NCBI GenBank assembly: GCA_045654805.1
Contig: JAZOOD010000017.1
Coordinates: 1-60,612 of the forward strand
Direction: 5' to 3'
DNA: 60,612 bases
From: CAZNKU01 sp045654805
GTDB taxonomy: Bacteria; Bacillota; Clostridia; Monoglobales; Firm-18
Shown: one piece after another, positions 16,557 through 25,022 of the stretch
How positions within the stretch are numbered: the stretch's first letter is position 1
Layout of the letters: the number at the start of each line of letters is the position of its first letter
Notes under the pieces: generated by a model
The model's input: only the letters and a program-made list of their open reading frames with translations
The model's database searches: none
What the model was told of the DNA's origin: nothing
Translations under genes and position numbers: made by a program

Positions 16557-16589
16557 AAGAATCTCCATACGAATGGAGATTCTTCTTTT
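16557..16589. terminator. Bidirectional terminator
   Basis: A perfect 12-bp stem (16557-16568 with 16573-16584, loop ACGA) lies between two convergent genes, with a T run on the plus side. It slightly overlaps the stop of the minus-strand kinase gene. Confidence 0.8.
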
Positions 16590-17172
16590 AATATAAGCTT
16601 GTAATTATTTCAACACATTTTTCTTCGCCAACTTTTCCGCTATCTAATGAAATGTGGTAATTTTCTGCATTGCCCCATTCCATATCTGTGTAAAATTGGT
16701 AATATGCTTTACGGCATTTATCTTTGTTTTTAAGACGCTTTTCGGGGGTTATGTCCCTTTCACCATATAAATTTACTATACGTTCTGCCCTGGTTTTTAT
16801 ATCTGAATGGATAAATACTTTTAGTAAATCTGCATTGTCTTTTAATATGTAGTCCGCACAACGTCCAACAATAACACAAGGCCCCTTTTCGGCAATATCT
16901 ATAATGATTTTTCTCTGTACAGTCCATATGTAATCCTGTGTGGATTTTCCGTCTATAGTGCGTGGGTTAAGAGCGGTTAAAAACCAGTTTCCGCTGGGAG
17001 TATATTCGCCGTGGTCCGCAACAAATTCCTTTGCAAATCCGCTTTCCTCTGCTACTTTGTCAAGTAATTCCTGATCATAACAAGGTATTCCCAGCTTTTC
17101 TGCAACTTTCTTCCCTATTGTACGTCCGCCGCTTCCAAATTGACGGCTGATTGTTATAATTCTGTTTTTCAT
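16588..17172 (-). CDS. Cytidylate kinase-like family protein
   Basis: A 194-residue P-loop kinase of the cytidylate kinase-like (AAA_33) group common in Clostridia. The start ITISRQFGSGGRTIGKKVAEKLG carries the P-loop variant SGGRTIG typical of this group, followed by CYDQELLDKVAEESGF. A later segment, VIVGRCADYILKD near residue 98, is also characteristic. It is distinct from the housekeeping Cmk, and its physiological substrate is unknown. It follows the DtxR-type regulator by 20 bases and may be co-transcribed. Confidence 0.87.
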   Translation of the reverse strand: MKNRIITISRQFGSGGRTIGKKVAEKLGIPCYDQELLDKVAEESGFAKEFVADHGEYTPSGNWFLTALNPRTIDGKSTQDYIWTVQRKIIIDIAEKGPCVIVGRCADYILKDNADLLKVFIHSDIKTRAERIVNLYGERDITPEKRLKNKDKCRKAYYQFYTDMEWGNAENYHISLDSGKVGEEKCVEIITSLY

Positions 17173-17192
17173 ATCAGCACCTCTTTCCTGAT

Positions 17193-17558
17193 TTATGGCT
17201 TACTAAGATATTCTTTCAACTTTTCAAAGGTTTCGTTACTAATGTCGTGTTCAATTTTACAACTGTCCTCGTAGGCAGTTTTTTCACTTACCCCAATTGC
17301 CATTAATGCAGTTGCAATTATTTCGTGCTTTTCATAGACCTTATTGGCGATTTCCATACCTTTTTCTGTCAGGGATATTCCGCCAGTTTCATCTACTGTA
17401 ATATATCCCTCCTCACGGAATGACTTCATAGCAACGGATACACTTGGCTTTGTAACTCTAAGTTCATTTGCAATATCTATACTGCGCACATATCCTTTTT
17501 CTTTTTTTATCATAAGTATTGTTTCAAGATAATTTTCGGCAGATTCTTTGATTCTCAT
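17193..17558 (-). CDS. DtxR/MntR-family metal-dependent regulator
   Basis: A 121-residue winged-helix regulator that senses Mn or Fe and represses uptake genes. The N-terminal HTH spans about residues 7-60 (ESAENYLETILMIKK, then DIANELRVTKPSVSVAMKSF). The dimer and metal-binding domain follows, with KHEIIATALMAIGV near 75 and CKIEHDISNETFEKLK near 100. There is no C-terminal SH3-like domain, as in MntR. The start has GAGGTACG upstream. No manganese transporter lies nearby, so the target is not visible here. Confidence 0.88.
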   Translation of the reverse strand: MRIKESAENYLETILMIKKEKGYVRSIDIANELRVTKPSVSVAMKSFREEGYITVDETGGISLTEKGMEIANKVYEKHEIIATALMAIGVSEKTAYEDSCKIEHDISNETFEKLKEYLSKP

Positions 17559-17656
17559 AGTTCGTACCTCATTAATAAATTATATATATTATACTATATT
17601 TATTTTAAATTGTCAAAACATCATTTCTTTTGTAATATATTTTGTATATAATTGTC

Positions 17657-17685
17657 TTGATTTTTTTTGCTAAATATTGTAAAAT
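17657..17685 (+). promoter_or_regulatory. Promoter of pgi
   Basis: A -35 TTGATT (17657-17662), a 17-bp spacer and a -10 TAAAAT (17680-17685) precede the gene. Confidence 0.65.
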
Positions 17686-17716
17686 TTATATAGAACATTA
17701 GATGGAGGGATATATA

Positions 17717-19048
17717 ATGAGCGTAAAATTTAATTACAAGTTGGCTGAAAAATTCTTTTCGGACGAAGAAATTAAAAATCTTGCCCCCGCAGTGGAAAAT
17801 GCACATAAAATGCTGCACGAAAAGACAGGTGCAGGCAATGACTTTTTAGGTTGGGTTGAACTACCGAAAAATTATGATAAAGAAGAGTTTGAAAGAATTA
17901 AAAAAGCTGCTTCAAAAATTCAGAGTGATTCCGAAGTTTTGGTAGTTATCGGTATCGGCGGTTCTTATCTGGGAGCAAGAGCGGCTATTGAATTTTTGAC
18001 ATCTCCTTTAACTAACTATACTGCAAAGACACAGATTTTCTATGTTGGTAACAGCATCAGCGGTCCATATCTTGCAGAACTTGTTGATATGGTTAAGGAT
18101 AAGGAACTTTCCATTAATGTTATTTCTAAGTCCGGAACTACAACAGAGCCTGCAATCGCTTTTAGAGTATTCCGTGATTTGATGGAGAAAAAGTACGGCA
18201 AAGACGGTGCCAAATCCAGAATTTATGCTACAACCGATAAAGCAAGAGGTGCACTTAAGACCTTGGCAGATACCGAGGGATATGAGACTTTTGTTATTCC
18301 TGACGATGTGGGCGGACGTTATTCTGTACTTACAGCAGTTGGCTTGTTGCCTATTGCAGTAAGCGGTGCCGATATTGACGCTATGATGCAGGGTGCGTCA
18401 GATGCTTATGACAAGTACAACAACCCTGATGTTACAACCAATGAATGTTATCAATATGCGGCAGTAAGAAATGCCCTTTTAAGAAAAGGCAAATGCATTG
18501 AAGTTATGGCAAACTACGAACCATCCCTTCATTATTTGACAGAATGGTGGAAACAGCTTTACGGTGAAAGTGAAGGTAAGGACGGTAAGGGTATATTTAC
18601 TGCAGGTGTTGACTTTTCAACAGACCTTCATTCCATGGGACAGTTTATTCAGGATGGTTCGAGAAACCTTTTTGAAACAGTTATCAATGTTGAAAATCCT
18701 TCAATTGATGTTATGATTGGTGAAGATGATGAAAATCTTGACGGGTTTAATTTCCTTGCGGGTGAAACTCTTGATTACGTTAATCACAAGGCTATGGAGG
18801 GGACAATTCTTGCCCATACAGATGGTAGCGTTCCTAACCTTATGATTTCACTTGCTAAGCTTGATGAATATACATTTGGTCAGCTTGTATATTTCTTTGA
18901 AAAAGCGTGCGGCATCAGTGGTTACATTCTAGGAGTTAATCCATTTAATCAGCCAGGTGTTGAAGCGTATAAAAAGAATATGTTTGCACTTTTGGGCAAG
19001 CCGGGTTATGAAGATTTAAAGGCAGAACTTGAGGCACGTCTAAAGTAA
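17717..19048 (+). CDS. pgi: Glucose-6-phosphate isomerase
   Basis: Glycolytic enzyme interconverting glucose 6-phosphate and fructose 6-phosphate. The 443-residue length matches the Firmicute form. Family motifs are VVIGIGGSYLGARAAIEFL near residue 77, ISKSGTTTEPAIAFR near 142, and the signature GKGIFTAGVDFSTDLHSMGQ near 290 with the active-site Glu/His region. The ATG at 17717 follows GGAGGG. An ATG at 17702 precedes the ribosome site and is rejected. It is a single gene with its own promoter. Confidence 0.97.
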   Translation: MSVKFNYKLAEKFFSDEEIKNLAPAVENAHKMLHEKTGAGNDFLGWVELPKNYDKEEFERIKKAASKIQSDSEVLVVIGIGGSYLGARAAIEFLTSPLTNYTAKTQIFYVGNSISGPYLAELVDMVKDKELSINVISKSGTTTEPAIAFRVFRDLMEKKYGKDGAKSRIYATTDKARGALKTLADTEGYETFVIPDDVGGRYSVLTAVGLLPIAVSGADIDAMMQGASDAYDKYNNPDVTTNECYQYAAVRNALLRKGKCIEVMANYEPSLHYLTEWWKQLYGESEGKDGKGIFTAGVDFSTDLHSMGQFIQDGSRNLFETVINVENPSIDVMIGEDDENLDGFNFLAGETLDYVNHKAMEGTILAHTDGSVPNLMISLAKLDEYTFGQLVYFFEKACGISGYILGVNPFNQPGVEAYKKNMFALLGKPGYEDLKAELEARLK

Positions 19049-19149
19049 CAAAAATTTTTAATAAAATTAGTTATTTTCACAGTTGTAATATTTCCCGATT
19101 TGTTATATCATTTAATTAGAAAAATTAATTCACAATGGGAGGGTTTATT

Positions 19150-19560
19150 ATGATAAAAATACTTATGGGCGAAAAAGGCACAGGTAAGACCAAGGCGTTT
19201 ATAGAGATGGTTAACCAATCTATTAATGAAGAAAAAGGTAATGTTATCTGCGTGATGAAAGGTGACAGACATCTTTTCGATTTGAAGTCCGCTATCCGTC
19301 TTACAGACACTACTGATTTCTATGTTGAAGATTTTCATGCTCTTCATGGGTTTATCAGCGGTATGATTTCTCGCGACTATGATATTACTCATATCTTTAT
19401 TGATAGTATTACAAAAATTGCCGGCGAAAATTTTGATGAGTTCGATGGCTTCTTGTGCAAGCTTGAATCCTTGTCTGATAAGTATAATGTAAACTTTACC
19501 ATTACTGTCAGTGCTCCGGTTGCGGCAGCTACTGATGAAATTAAGAAGTATTTGATTTAA
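19150..19560 (+). CDS. Small P-loop protein
   Basis: A 136-residue protein starting MIKILMGEKGTGKTKAFIEM, which carries a Walker A GEKGTGKT at residues 7-14. A Walker B-like THIFIDSITKIAG lies near residue 80. It looks like a small ATPase conserved in Clostridia, but I do not know its role. The ATG at 19150 follows GGGAGGG. A strong terminator follows. Confidence 0.75.
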   Translation: MIKILMGEKGTGKTKAFIEMVNQSINEEKGNVICVMKGDRHLFDLKSAIRLTDTTDFYVEDFHALHGFISGMISRDYDITHIFIDSITKIAGENFDEFDGFLCKLESLSDKYNVNFTITVSAPVAAATDEIKKYLI

Positions 19561-19573
19561 TTATAACAATTTT

Positions 19574-19603
19574 GCCCCGTACGTATTGTACGGGGCTTTT
19601 TTT
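19574..19603 (+). terminator. Terminator of the small P-loop gene
   Basis: A perfect 9-bp GC-rich stem (19574-19582 with 19588-19596) is followed by seven T residues. Confidence 0.9.
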
Positions 19604-19613
19604 GTCAAAACAC

Positions 19614-19642
19614 TTGCTTTTTATTTTATTAAGTAGTAAAAT
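19614..19642 (+). promoter_or_regulatory. Promoter of the EamA transporter gene
   Basis: A -35 TTGCTT (19614-19619), a 17-bp spacer and a -10 TAAAAT (19637-19642) lie before the gene. Confidence 0.6.
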
Positions 19643-19668
19643 AAACAAGTTGTAACAGGAGGTAATTT

Positions 19669-20520
19669 ATGGGAAATATATGGATATTTTACGCCTTGAC
19701 ATATGGTATATTAAAGGGTGTCAGAGAATGTATGAAAAAATTTGCCCTAAAAAAAAGTGGGCTTATGGAAATTCTGTTTTTCTATATGCTAGTGGGCTTT
19801 GTTTTCACTTTACCTGATTTGGGGTCTGCCCTTGAATTATCTTATGTATATATTTTTTGGATATTTGTAAAATCTGTTTTTGTTAGTACAGGCTTTATTC
19901 TTTCATTTATGGCAATAAAGCGAATGCCCGTCAGCTTGTATAGTGTAGTAATACTTGCACAAATGGTGTTTACAACTATTTTTAGTGTAATTTTTTTACG
20001 TGAACCTTTTGGGATTTCAAATTTCATTGGGCTGGTTTTGGTTATTGCGGGGCTTGTTATGGTTAATTTGAAAAAAGATGGGGGAGGTAACGGAAAGTTT
20101 AAAATAATTGCACTGGTGATGGCTGTGGGGTATTGTTTTTTAAATGCAATTTCTGCAACTATGGACAAGGTTTTGATGCGGAATATGACTTCCGGTCAAC
20201 TTCAATTCTGGTTTATGTTCTTCAGTGTAATTATTTATGGAATAATCATTGTTGTAAGAAAAGAAAAAATATCTTTAAAAACTATGAAAACCAATTTTTG
20301 GATACCGATTATGGGTATTTTGCTTATGGTTGGTGATAGGTTTTTATTTGAAGCAAACGGGCATCCCGACAGTAAGGCTACGGTGATTACTTTGCTTATA
20401 CAATGTGCTGTTATAGTGAGTATACTGATTGGGCGTTTTGTATTTAAAGAAAAAAACATTTTATACAAATTGGCCTGCTCCTGCGTTATAATTTTGGGGA
20501 TAGCAGTAGCTTTGATATAA
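19669..20520 (+). CDS. EamA/DMT-family transporter
   Basis: An integral membrane protein of 283 residues with ten predicted helices arranged as two EamA-type halves. The first half ends FGISNFIGLVLVIAGLVMVNL. The second starts at about residue 147 and ends NILYKLACSCVIILGIAVALI. Drug/metabolite transporters of this family export or import small solutes. The substrate cannot be read from the sequence. The ATG follows CAGGAGG. Confidence 0.88.
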   Translation: MGNIWIFYALTYGILKGVRECMKKFALKKSGLMEILFFYMLVGFVFTLPDLGSALELSYVYIFWIFVKSVFVSTGFILSFMAIKRMPVSLYSVVILAQMVFTTIFSVIFLREPFGISNFIGLVLVIAGLVMVNLKKDGGGNGKFKIIALVMAVGYCFLNAISATMDKVLMRNMTSGQLQFWFMFFSVIIYGIIIVVRKEKISLKTMKTNFWIPIMGILLMVGDRFLFEANGHPDSKATVITLLIQCAVIVSILIGRFVFKEKNILYKLACSCVIILGIAVALI

Positions 20521-20549
20521 TTATTTTTTTAAATATGCAAAAATACTAT

Positions 20550-20578
20550 TGAAAAATATTGCATAAAGTGTTATAATA
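20550..20578 (+). promoter_or_regulatory. Promoter of the CofE-like gene
   Basis: A -35 TTGAAA (20550-20555), a 17-bp spacer and a perfect -10 TATAAT (20573-20578). The -10 box overlaps an in-frame ATG at 20578, which cannot be in the transcript. This supports the GTG start at 20632. Confidence 0.8.
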
Positions 20579-20631
20579 TGTGCTGTGTTTTTAAAGGTAT
20601 TAAAAATTTATTAAAGATAGAAGGGATTAAA

Positions 20632-21834
20632 GTGGCAAATAGTAAAGAAAGAAGAGTAGGTACAATTTCAAGAGGTATTCGTTGTCCCATAATCCGTGAA
20701 GGTGATGACCTTGCCGCAATAGTAGCTGATAGCGTTTTGGAAGCTGCGGAATACGAAGGCTTTGAACTCCGTGACAGAGACGTAATTTCAGTCACAGAAT
20801 CCATTGTTGCAAGAGCACAGGGTAACTATGCATCTGTTGACGATATTGCAGCTGATGTTAAAGCTAAACTTGGCGGAGAAACTGTGGGCGTTATTTTCCC
20901 TATACTTTCTCGAAACCGTTTTGCTATATGCTTGAAAGGTATAGCAAAAGCTTGTAAAAAGATTGTTATTATGCTTAGCTATCCTGCAGACGAAGTTGGC
21001 AATCAGCTTATAACTATTGATAAAATTGACGAAGCGGGAGTTAACCCTTATTCCGATATTCTTTCATTAGAACGTTATCGTGACCTTTTTGGTGAAAATA
21101 AGCACGAATTCACAGGTGTTGACTATGTTCAATATTACGGAGATTTAATACGTGAATGCGGTGCAGAGGTTGAGATTATCTTTGCTAATCAACCAAAGGC
21201 AATTCTTGATTATACAGATTGTATTATAAACTGTGATATCCATACAAGAGTACGTACAAAACGTATTCTTTTGGGTGCAGGTGCAAAGGTAGTATGCAGT
21301 CTTTCTGATATTATGAATGCTCCCATTAACGGCAGTGGCTATAATACAAAATATGGTCTTTTAGGCTCAAATAAGTCTACAGAAGACAAGGTTAAGCTTT
21401 TCCCTAACGAATGTAAGGATTTTGTTTTGGAAATTCAGAAAAAAATTATGGATTCCACAGGCAAGCATGTTGAAGTTATGGTATACGGCGACGGTGCATT
21501 TAAAGACCCTCAGGGCAAAATATGGGAGCTTGCTGACCCGGTTGTTTCACCTGCATTTACAGATGGTCTAATCGGTACACCAAACGAGCTTAAACTTAAA
21601 TATCTTGCAGACAATGACTTTAAAGACTTGTCAGGAGAAGAGCTTAAAAAGGCTATTTCCGAAAGTATTAAGTCCAAGGGAGATAATCTTGTTGGTAATA
21701 TGGCGTCACAAGGTACAACTCCTCGCCAACTTACTGACCTTATAGGTTCACTTTGCGACCTTACAAGCGGGTCCGGCGACAAAGGAACACCAGTTGTATT
21801 GGTGCAGGGATACTTTGATAATTATACAAATTAA
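20632..21834 (+). CDS. CofE-like protein (coenzyme F420-0:L-glutamate ligase family)
   Basis: A 400-residue protein related to CofE, which adds glutamate to F420-0. The N-terminal half has GTISRGIRCPIIREGDDL, RDRDVISVTESIVARAQG and GVIFPILSRNRFA. Motifs VYGDGAFKDPQGKIWELADPV and GTPNELKLKYLADN lie in the C-terminal half. This long form occurs in Clostridia that are not known to make F420, so its glutamyl-ligase substrate is uncertain. The start is GTG behind AGAAGGG. It is a single gene with its own promoter and terminator. Confidence 0.8.
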   Translation: MANSKERRVGTISRGIRCPIIREGDDLAAIVADSVLEAAEYEGFELRDRDVISVTESIVARAQGNYASVDDIAADVKAKLGGETVGVIFPILSRNRFAICLKGIAKACKKIVIMLSYPADEVGNQLITIDKIDEAGVNPYSDILSLERYRDLFGENKHEFTGVDYVQYYGDLIRECGAEVEIIFANQPKAILDYTDCIINCDIHTRVRTKRILLGAGAKVVCSLSDIMNAPINGSGYNTKYGLLGSNKSTEDKVKLFPNECKDFVLEIQKKIMDSTGKHVEVMVYGDGAFKDPQGKIWELADPVVSPAFTDGLIGTPNELKLKYLADNDFKDLSGEELKKAISESIKSKGDNLVGNMASQGTTPRQLTDLIGSLCDLTSGSGDKGTPVVLVQGYFDNYTN

Positions 21835-21840
21835 TTTATT

Positions 21841-21871
21841 AAAACAGTATGGATTACTCCATACTGTTTTT
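21841..21871 (+). terminator. Terminator of the CofE-like gene
   Basis: A perfect 13-bp stem (21841-21853 with 21858-21870, loop TTAC) ends in a T run. Confidence 0.85.
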
Positions 21872-21877
21872 GTATAG

Positions 21878-21907
21878 TTGACAAAAATATGTAAATTGGT
21901 GTACAAT
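21878..21907 (+). promoter_or_regulatory. Promoter of the membrane-anchored acidic protein gene
   Basis: A -35 TTGACA (21878-21883), an 18-bp spacer and a -10 TACAAT (21902-21907). Confidence 0.7.
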
Positions 21908-21938
21908 TTATGTATAAGTACACAAAGGAGATGATTGG

Positions 21939-22364
21939 ATGCATAATGGTGTTCCCGTAAGATACGGCAAACCCACAAGGCGCAGAGGTTCTAAGTTACC
22001 GGTAATTTTAATAATTATCATCATCATACTCGCACTTTTGACAGGCGGTTATTTTGTGCACAATGAATTTTTAAATAACGACAATCCTGAAACAGAGGAA
22101 GTAATAGTGGATGAAAATATCCGGGAAGAACAAAATATAACAGAGGAAAAGGACGAGCCGGAGGTAGTTCCGCCGACAGAAGAGCATGAACTTGAAGAGG
22201 AACAGATTCCGCCGGAAGCCCCACATGTTATGCCTGAAGCTCCTGGGGAGCAACCGCAGCAGCCACAGCAACCGGAAACTCAGCCGGAAGTTATTGTTCC
22301 TCCCGCAGAGGTTACTCCCGTAGAACCTTTGCCTGAGGAAAATCCTGCCATATTACTCCAATAG
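21939..22364 (+). CDS. Membrane-anchored acidic Pro/Glu-rich protein
   Basis: A 141-residue protein with a basic N-terminus (RYGKPTRRRGSK), one strong membrane helix with a run of isoleucines (about residues 24-42), and a long low-complexity tail of Glu, Pro and Gln outside the cell. The topology suggests a single-pass anchor with a disordered extracytoplasmic stalk. No catalytic domain is visible and I do not recognise a family. It is followed 10 bases later by a DUF3006 gene. Confidence 0.75.
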   Translation: MHNGVPVRYGKPTRRRGSKLPVILIIIIIILALLTGGYFVHNEFLNNDNPETEEVIVDENIREEQNITEEKDEPEVVPPTEEHELEEEQIPPEAPHVMPEAPGEQPQQPQQPETQPEVIVPPAEVTPVEPLPEENPAILLQ

Positions 22365-22374
22365 AGGTATTATT

Positions 22375-22572
22375 ATGAAATGGGTAATTGATAGATTTGA
22401 AGGAGATTATGCATTAATTGGATGCGGCGATATGTATTTTAATATTCCGAAATCCGCTTTGCCTTTCGGCATTTCAGAGGGAGATATTCTGGATATTCAA
22501 ATTAATGTTGCCGAAACTGATGCAAAGACCGTTCAGGTAAAAGACAGACTAAAAAAATTGTTTGGTGAATAA
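22375..22572 (+). CDS. DUF3006 family protein
   Basis: A 65-residue protein beginning MKWVIDRFEGDYALIGCGD and ending VQVKDRLKKLFGE. It is predicted to be a small beta-rich (OB-like) fold, and both ends match the DUF3006 pattern. Relatives often sit next to metallo-beta-lactamase or ComEC-type proteins, but here the neighbour is a short-chain dehydrogenase whose start lies two bases after this stop. The function is unknown. Confidence 0.8.
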   Translation: MKWVIDRFEGDYALIGCGDMYFNIPKSALPFGISEGDILDIQINVAETDAKTVQVKDRLKKLFGE

Positions 22573-22573
22573 A

Positions 22574-23290
22574 ATGAAGACTGTGTTAATTACAGGTGCA
22601 TCACGGGGTATAGGACGTGAGACCGCACGAAAATTCTATAAAAATGGATACAATGTAATAATTAACTATAATAAAAACGTGAAGGCAGCGTTGGACTTAC
22701 AGTCTGAGCTGCCCAATTCTATGGTTATAAAAGCCGATATTTCCAATGAGACGGAAGTTAGATATATGATAGATAACGTTATTAAAAAATTCGGTTTTGT
22801 TGACGTGCTTGTAAATAACGCAGGCATTGCTCAACAAAAGCTGTTTACAGACATTTCTACGGATGACTGGAAGAATATGATGAATGTTAATATAAATTCC
22901 GTTTACTATTTGTGTAAATATGTAGTGCCTCATATGATTCGGAAAAAGATGGGAAAGATTATAAATGTTTCGTCTATGTGGGGTATTACAGGTGCATCCT
23001 GCGAGGTTCATTATTCTGCTTCTAAAGCGGCAATTATTGGATTTACAAAGGCATTGGCTAAGGAACTTGGTCCCTCGGGAATACAAGTAAATGCTGTTGC
23101 TCCCGGTACGATAATGACGGATATGTGTAACTTTGATGATGAAACTATGGATTTGATAAAGGAAGAAATACCCCTTGGCAGAATTGGTAGTACTGCGGAT
23201 GTGGCAAATAGTATATATTTTCTGGCAAGTGATCAGGCAGATTTTATAACCGGTCAGGTAATAAGCCCCAACGGCGGTATGGTAATTTAG
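22574..23290 (+). CDS. Short-chain dehydrogenase/reductase (FabG-like)
   Basis: An NAD(P)-dependent SDR oxidoreductase of 238 residues. The cofactor loop is TGASRGIGRETA (residues 7-18), followed by VLVNNAGIAQ near 81. The active site has the catalytic Ser in NVSSMWGITGA, then YSASKAAIIGFTKAL near 150. The start MKTVLI is translationally coupled to DUF3006. It may be a FabG-type 3-oxoacyl-ACP reductase or another alcohol/ketone reductase. No fatty acid genes are near. Confidence 0.9.
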   Translation: MKTVLITGASRGIGRETARKFYKNGYNVIINYNKNVKAALDLQSELPNSMVIKADISNETEVRYMIDNVIKKFGFVDVLVNNAGIAQQKLFTDISTDDWKNMMNVNINSVYYLCKYVVPHMIRKKMGKIINVSSMWGITGASCEVHYSASKAAIIGFTKALAKELGPSGIQVNAVAPGTIMTDMCNFDDETMDLIKEEIPLGRIGSTADVANSIYFLASDQADFITGQVISPNGGMVI

Positions 23291-23303
23291 AGGAGAATTT
23301 CAA

Positions 23304-24695
23304 ATGACACAGGAAGAAAAATTCAGACAAATGACAGAAACTGATGTCCGTGTTTTGGTGAGCAAAATGGCTATACCTACAATAATAAGTATGCTTATTA
23401 CAACGTTTTACAATATGGCAGATACTTATTTCGTGGGACATCTTAACACCAATGCAACCGCAGCAGTGGGGATTGTGTTTCCTTTGATGTCAATAATACA
23501 GGCCTGCGGATTCTTTTTCGGACACGGGTCGGGGAATTATATTTCCAGGAAATTAGGTCAGCAAAAGCCGGAGGATGCAACAAAGATGGCTGCAACGGCT
23601 TTCTTTTCTGCATTAATTTTTGGTCTTGCCTTTATGATGGTGGGAACAGCATTTCGCACGGAATTAGTATATATCTTGGGTGCTACAGATAAAATAGCAC
23701 CTTATGCAGAGGAATATCTGCAGTTCATACTTATCGGTGCACCTTTTTATGCATCGTCATTAGTGCTTAATAATCAGTTCAGGTTTCAGGGCAATGCAGT
23801 ATATGCAATGGTTGGTATAACAACAGGCGGTGTACTTAATGTTATTCTTGACCCTGTTTTTATTTTTGGTTTTGACCTTGGTATTAAGGGCGCGGCTATG
23901 GCTACTGCACTTAGTCAGATTATAAGCTTTGGTATATTGCTTGCAGGTACATTCAAGCCTGCCAATATCAGTATTAAGTTCAAAAATTTCACACCTTGTA
24001 TTAATTATTACAAGGAAATTTTGCGTGGCGGAGCTCCGTCGCTTTTAAGACAAAGTCTTGGAAGTGTAACCACAATTTCTATGAATTATGCCGCAAGGGC
24101 GTTCAGCTTAGCAGCAGGCTTTGATAAAGAGGCAGCAATTGCTGCAATGAGTATAGTTGGTAAAATCACTATGTTTGCATATTCTGTAGTTATCGGTTAC
24201 GGTCAGGGTTTTCAGCCTGTATGCGGGTTCAATTACGGTGCCAAAAAATATGACAGAGTAAAGCAGGCATTTAAGTTTTCTGTCATTATAACAACGTGCT
24301 TTTTAATTGTTGCGGGTTTGGGTGTTTATATTTTTGCACCTGACCTTGTGGGGTTGTTTAATGATGATATACCGGAAATTAAGGCACAGGTAGTTAGTAT
24401 TGGTGCAACTACGTTGCGTTTTACCACTCTTACTTTCCCTCTTGTGGGATTTATGGTGTTGTCCAATATGATGATGCAAAATCTTGCAATGGCATTCCGT
24501 GCATCATTCCTCGCAATGTCAAGACAGGGCTTGTTTTACATACCTCTTGTATTAATACTTCCTCATATATTGGGATTTGTGGGTATTCAGATGTGTCAGG
24601 CAATTTCGGATTTGATTTCATTTGTTATAACGATAATACTTGTTGTTGGGGTAATAAATGAAATTAATGAAAAAGAAAAGCAACAATTGGAATAA
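23304..24695 (+). CDS. MATE-family multidrug/metabolite transporter
   Basis: A 463-residue integral membrane antiporter of the MATE family, which uses a Na+ or H+ gradient to export compounds. Family features include VSKMAIPTIISMLITTFYNMADTYFVG at the N-terminus, GHGSGNYISRKLG near residue 75, and the pseudo-repeated second half beginning near residue 240. The GGVLNVILDPVFIFGF segment is characteristic of the DinF/NorM-like subgroup common in Clostridia. AGAGGAG precedes the ATG. A terminator follows. Confidence 0.93.
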   Translation: MTQEEKFRQMTETDVRVLVSKMAIPTIISMLITTFYNMADTYFVGHLNTNATAAVGIVFPLMSIIQACGFFFGHGSGNYISRKLGQQKPEDATKMAATAFFSALIFGLAFMMVGTAFRTELVYILGATDKIAPYAEEYLQFILIGAPFYASSLVLNNQFRFQGNAVYAMVGITTGGVLNVILDPVFIFGFDLGIKGAAMATALSQIISFGILLAGTFKPANISIKFKNFTPCINYYKEILRGGAPSLLRQSLGSVTTISMNYAARAFSLAAGFDKEAAIAAMSIVGKITMFAYSVVIGYGQGFQPVCGFNYGAKKYDRVKQAFKFSVIITTCFLIVAGLGVYIFAPDLVGLFNDDIPEIKAQVVSIGATTLRFTTLTFPLVGFMVLSNMMMQNLAMAFRASFLAMSRQGLFYIPLVLILPHILGFVGIQMCQAISDLISFVITIILVVGVINEINEKEKQQLE

Positions 24696-24732
24696 GAAAG
24701 TCCTGCGAACATATCGCAGGGCTTTCTTTTTG
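24695..24732 (+). terminator. Terminator of the MATE gene
   Basis: A 14-bp stem with one G-U pair (24695-24708 with 24714-24727) followed by a T run. Confidence 0.85.
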
Positions 24733-24745
24733 GATTGTGTAGAAA

Positions 24746-24910
24746 TTAGCAGCAGTCGTTGTTATTGTGGCAACAATCATTACTATTGTTGTTGCAGCAA
24801 CAATCATTGCTGAAAATCAACAAGAAAAGGATAATAAACCAAAGGATTGTGTCATTGCCGTTGAAGATACCTCTTCCGTTGTTGCAGCAACCATTACCAA
24901 ATAAATTCAT
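24746..24910 (-). CDS. Small Cys/Asn-rich membrane-spanning protein
   Basis: A 54-residue gene on the minus strand with a perfect AAGGAGG site seven bases before the ATG at 24910. The protein starts MNLFGNGCCNNGRG, has one membrane helix ILWFIILFLLIF (residues 22-33), and ends in Cys/Asn clusters (NDCCCNNNSNDCC and a final NNNDCC). It has ten Cys in all. The layout recalls small Cys-rich proteins annotated as HCB-type or YjcZ-like in clostridial genomes, some linked to spores. That link is inference. It converges on the MATE terminator. Confidence 0.8.
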   Translation of the reverse strand: MNLFGNGCCNNGRGIFNGNDTILWFIILFLLIFSNDCCCNNNSNDCCHNNNDCC

Positions 24911-24972
24911 AAAATAACCTCCTTAATTTTAACTTCATTACATATTATGTTTCTGTATTTTTTTTGTTACAG

Positions 24973-25001
24973 TTGTTAAAATTTTAAATTTATTGTATTA
25001 T
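24973..25001 (+). promoter_or_regulatory. Promoter of the CCA-adding enzyme gene
   Basis: A -35 TTGTTA (24973-24978), a 17-bp spacer and a -10 TATTAT (24996-25001). Confidence 0.65.
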
Positions 25002-25022
25002 ATATATAAAGGTGGTGATGAG

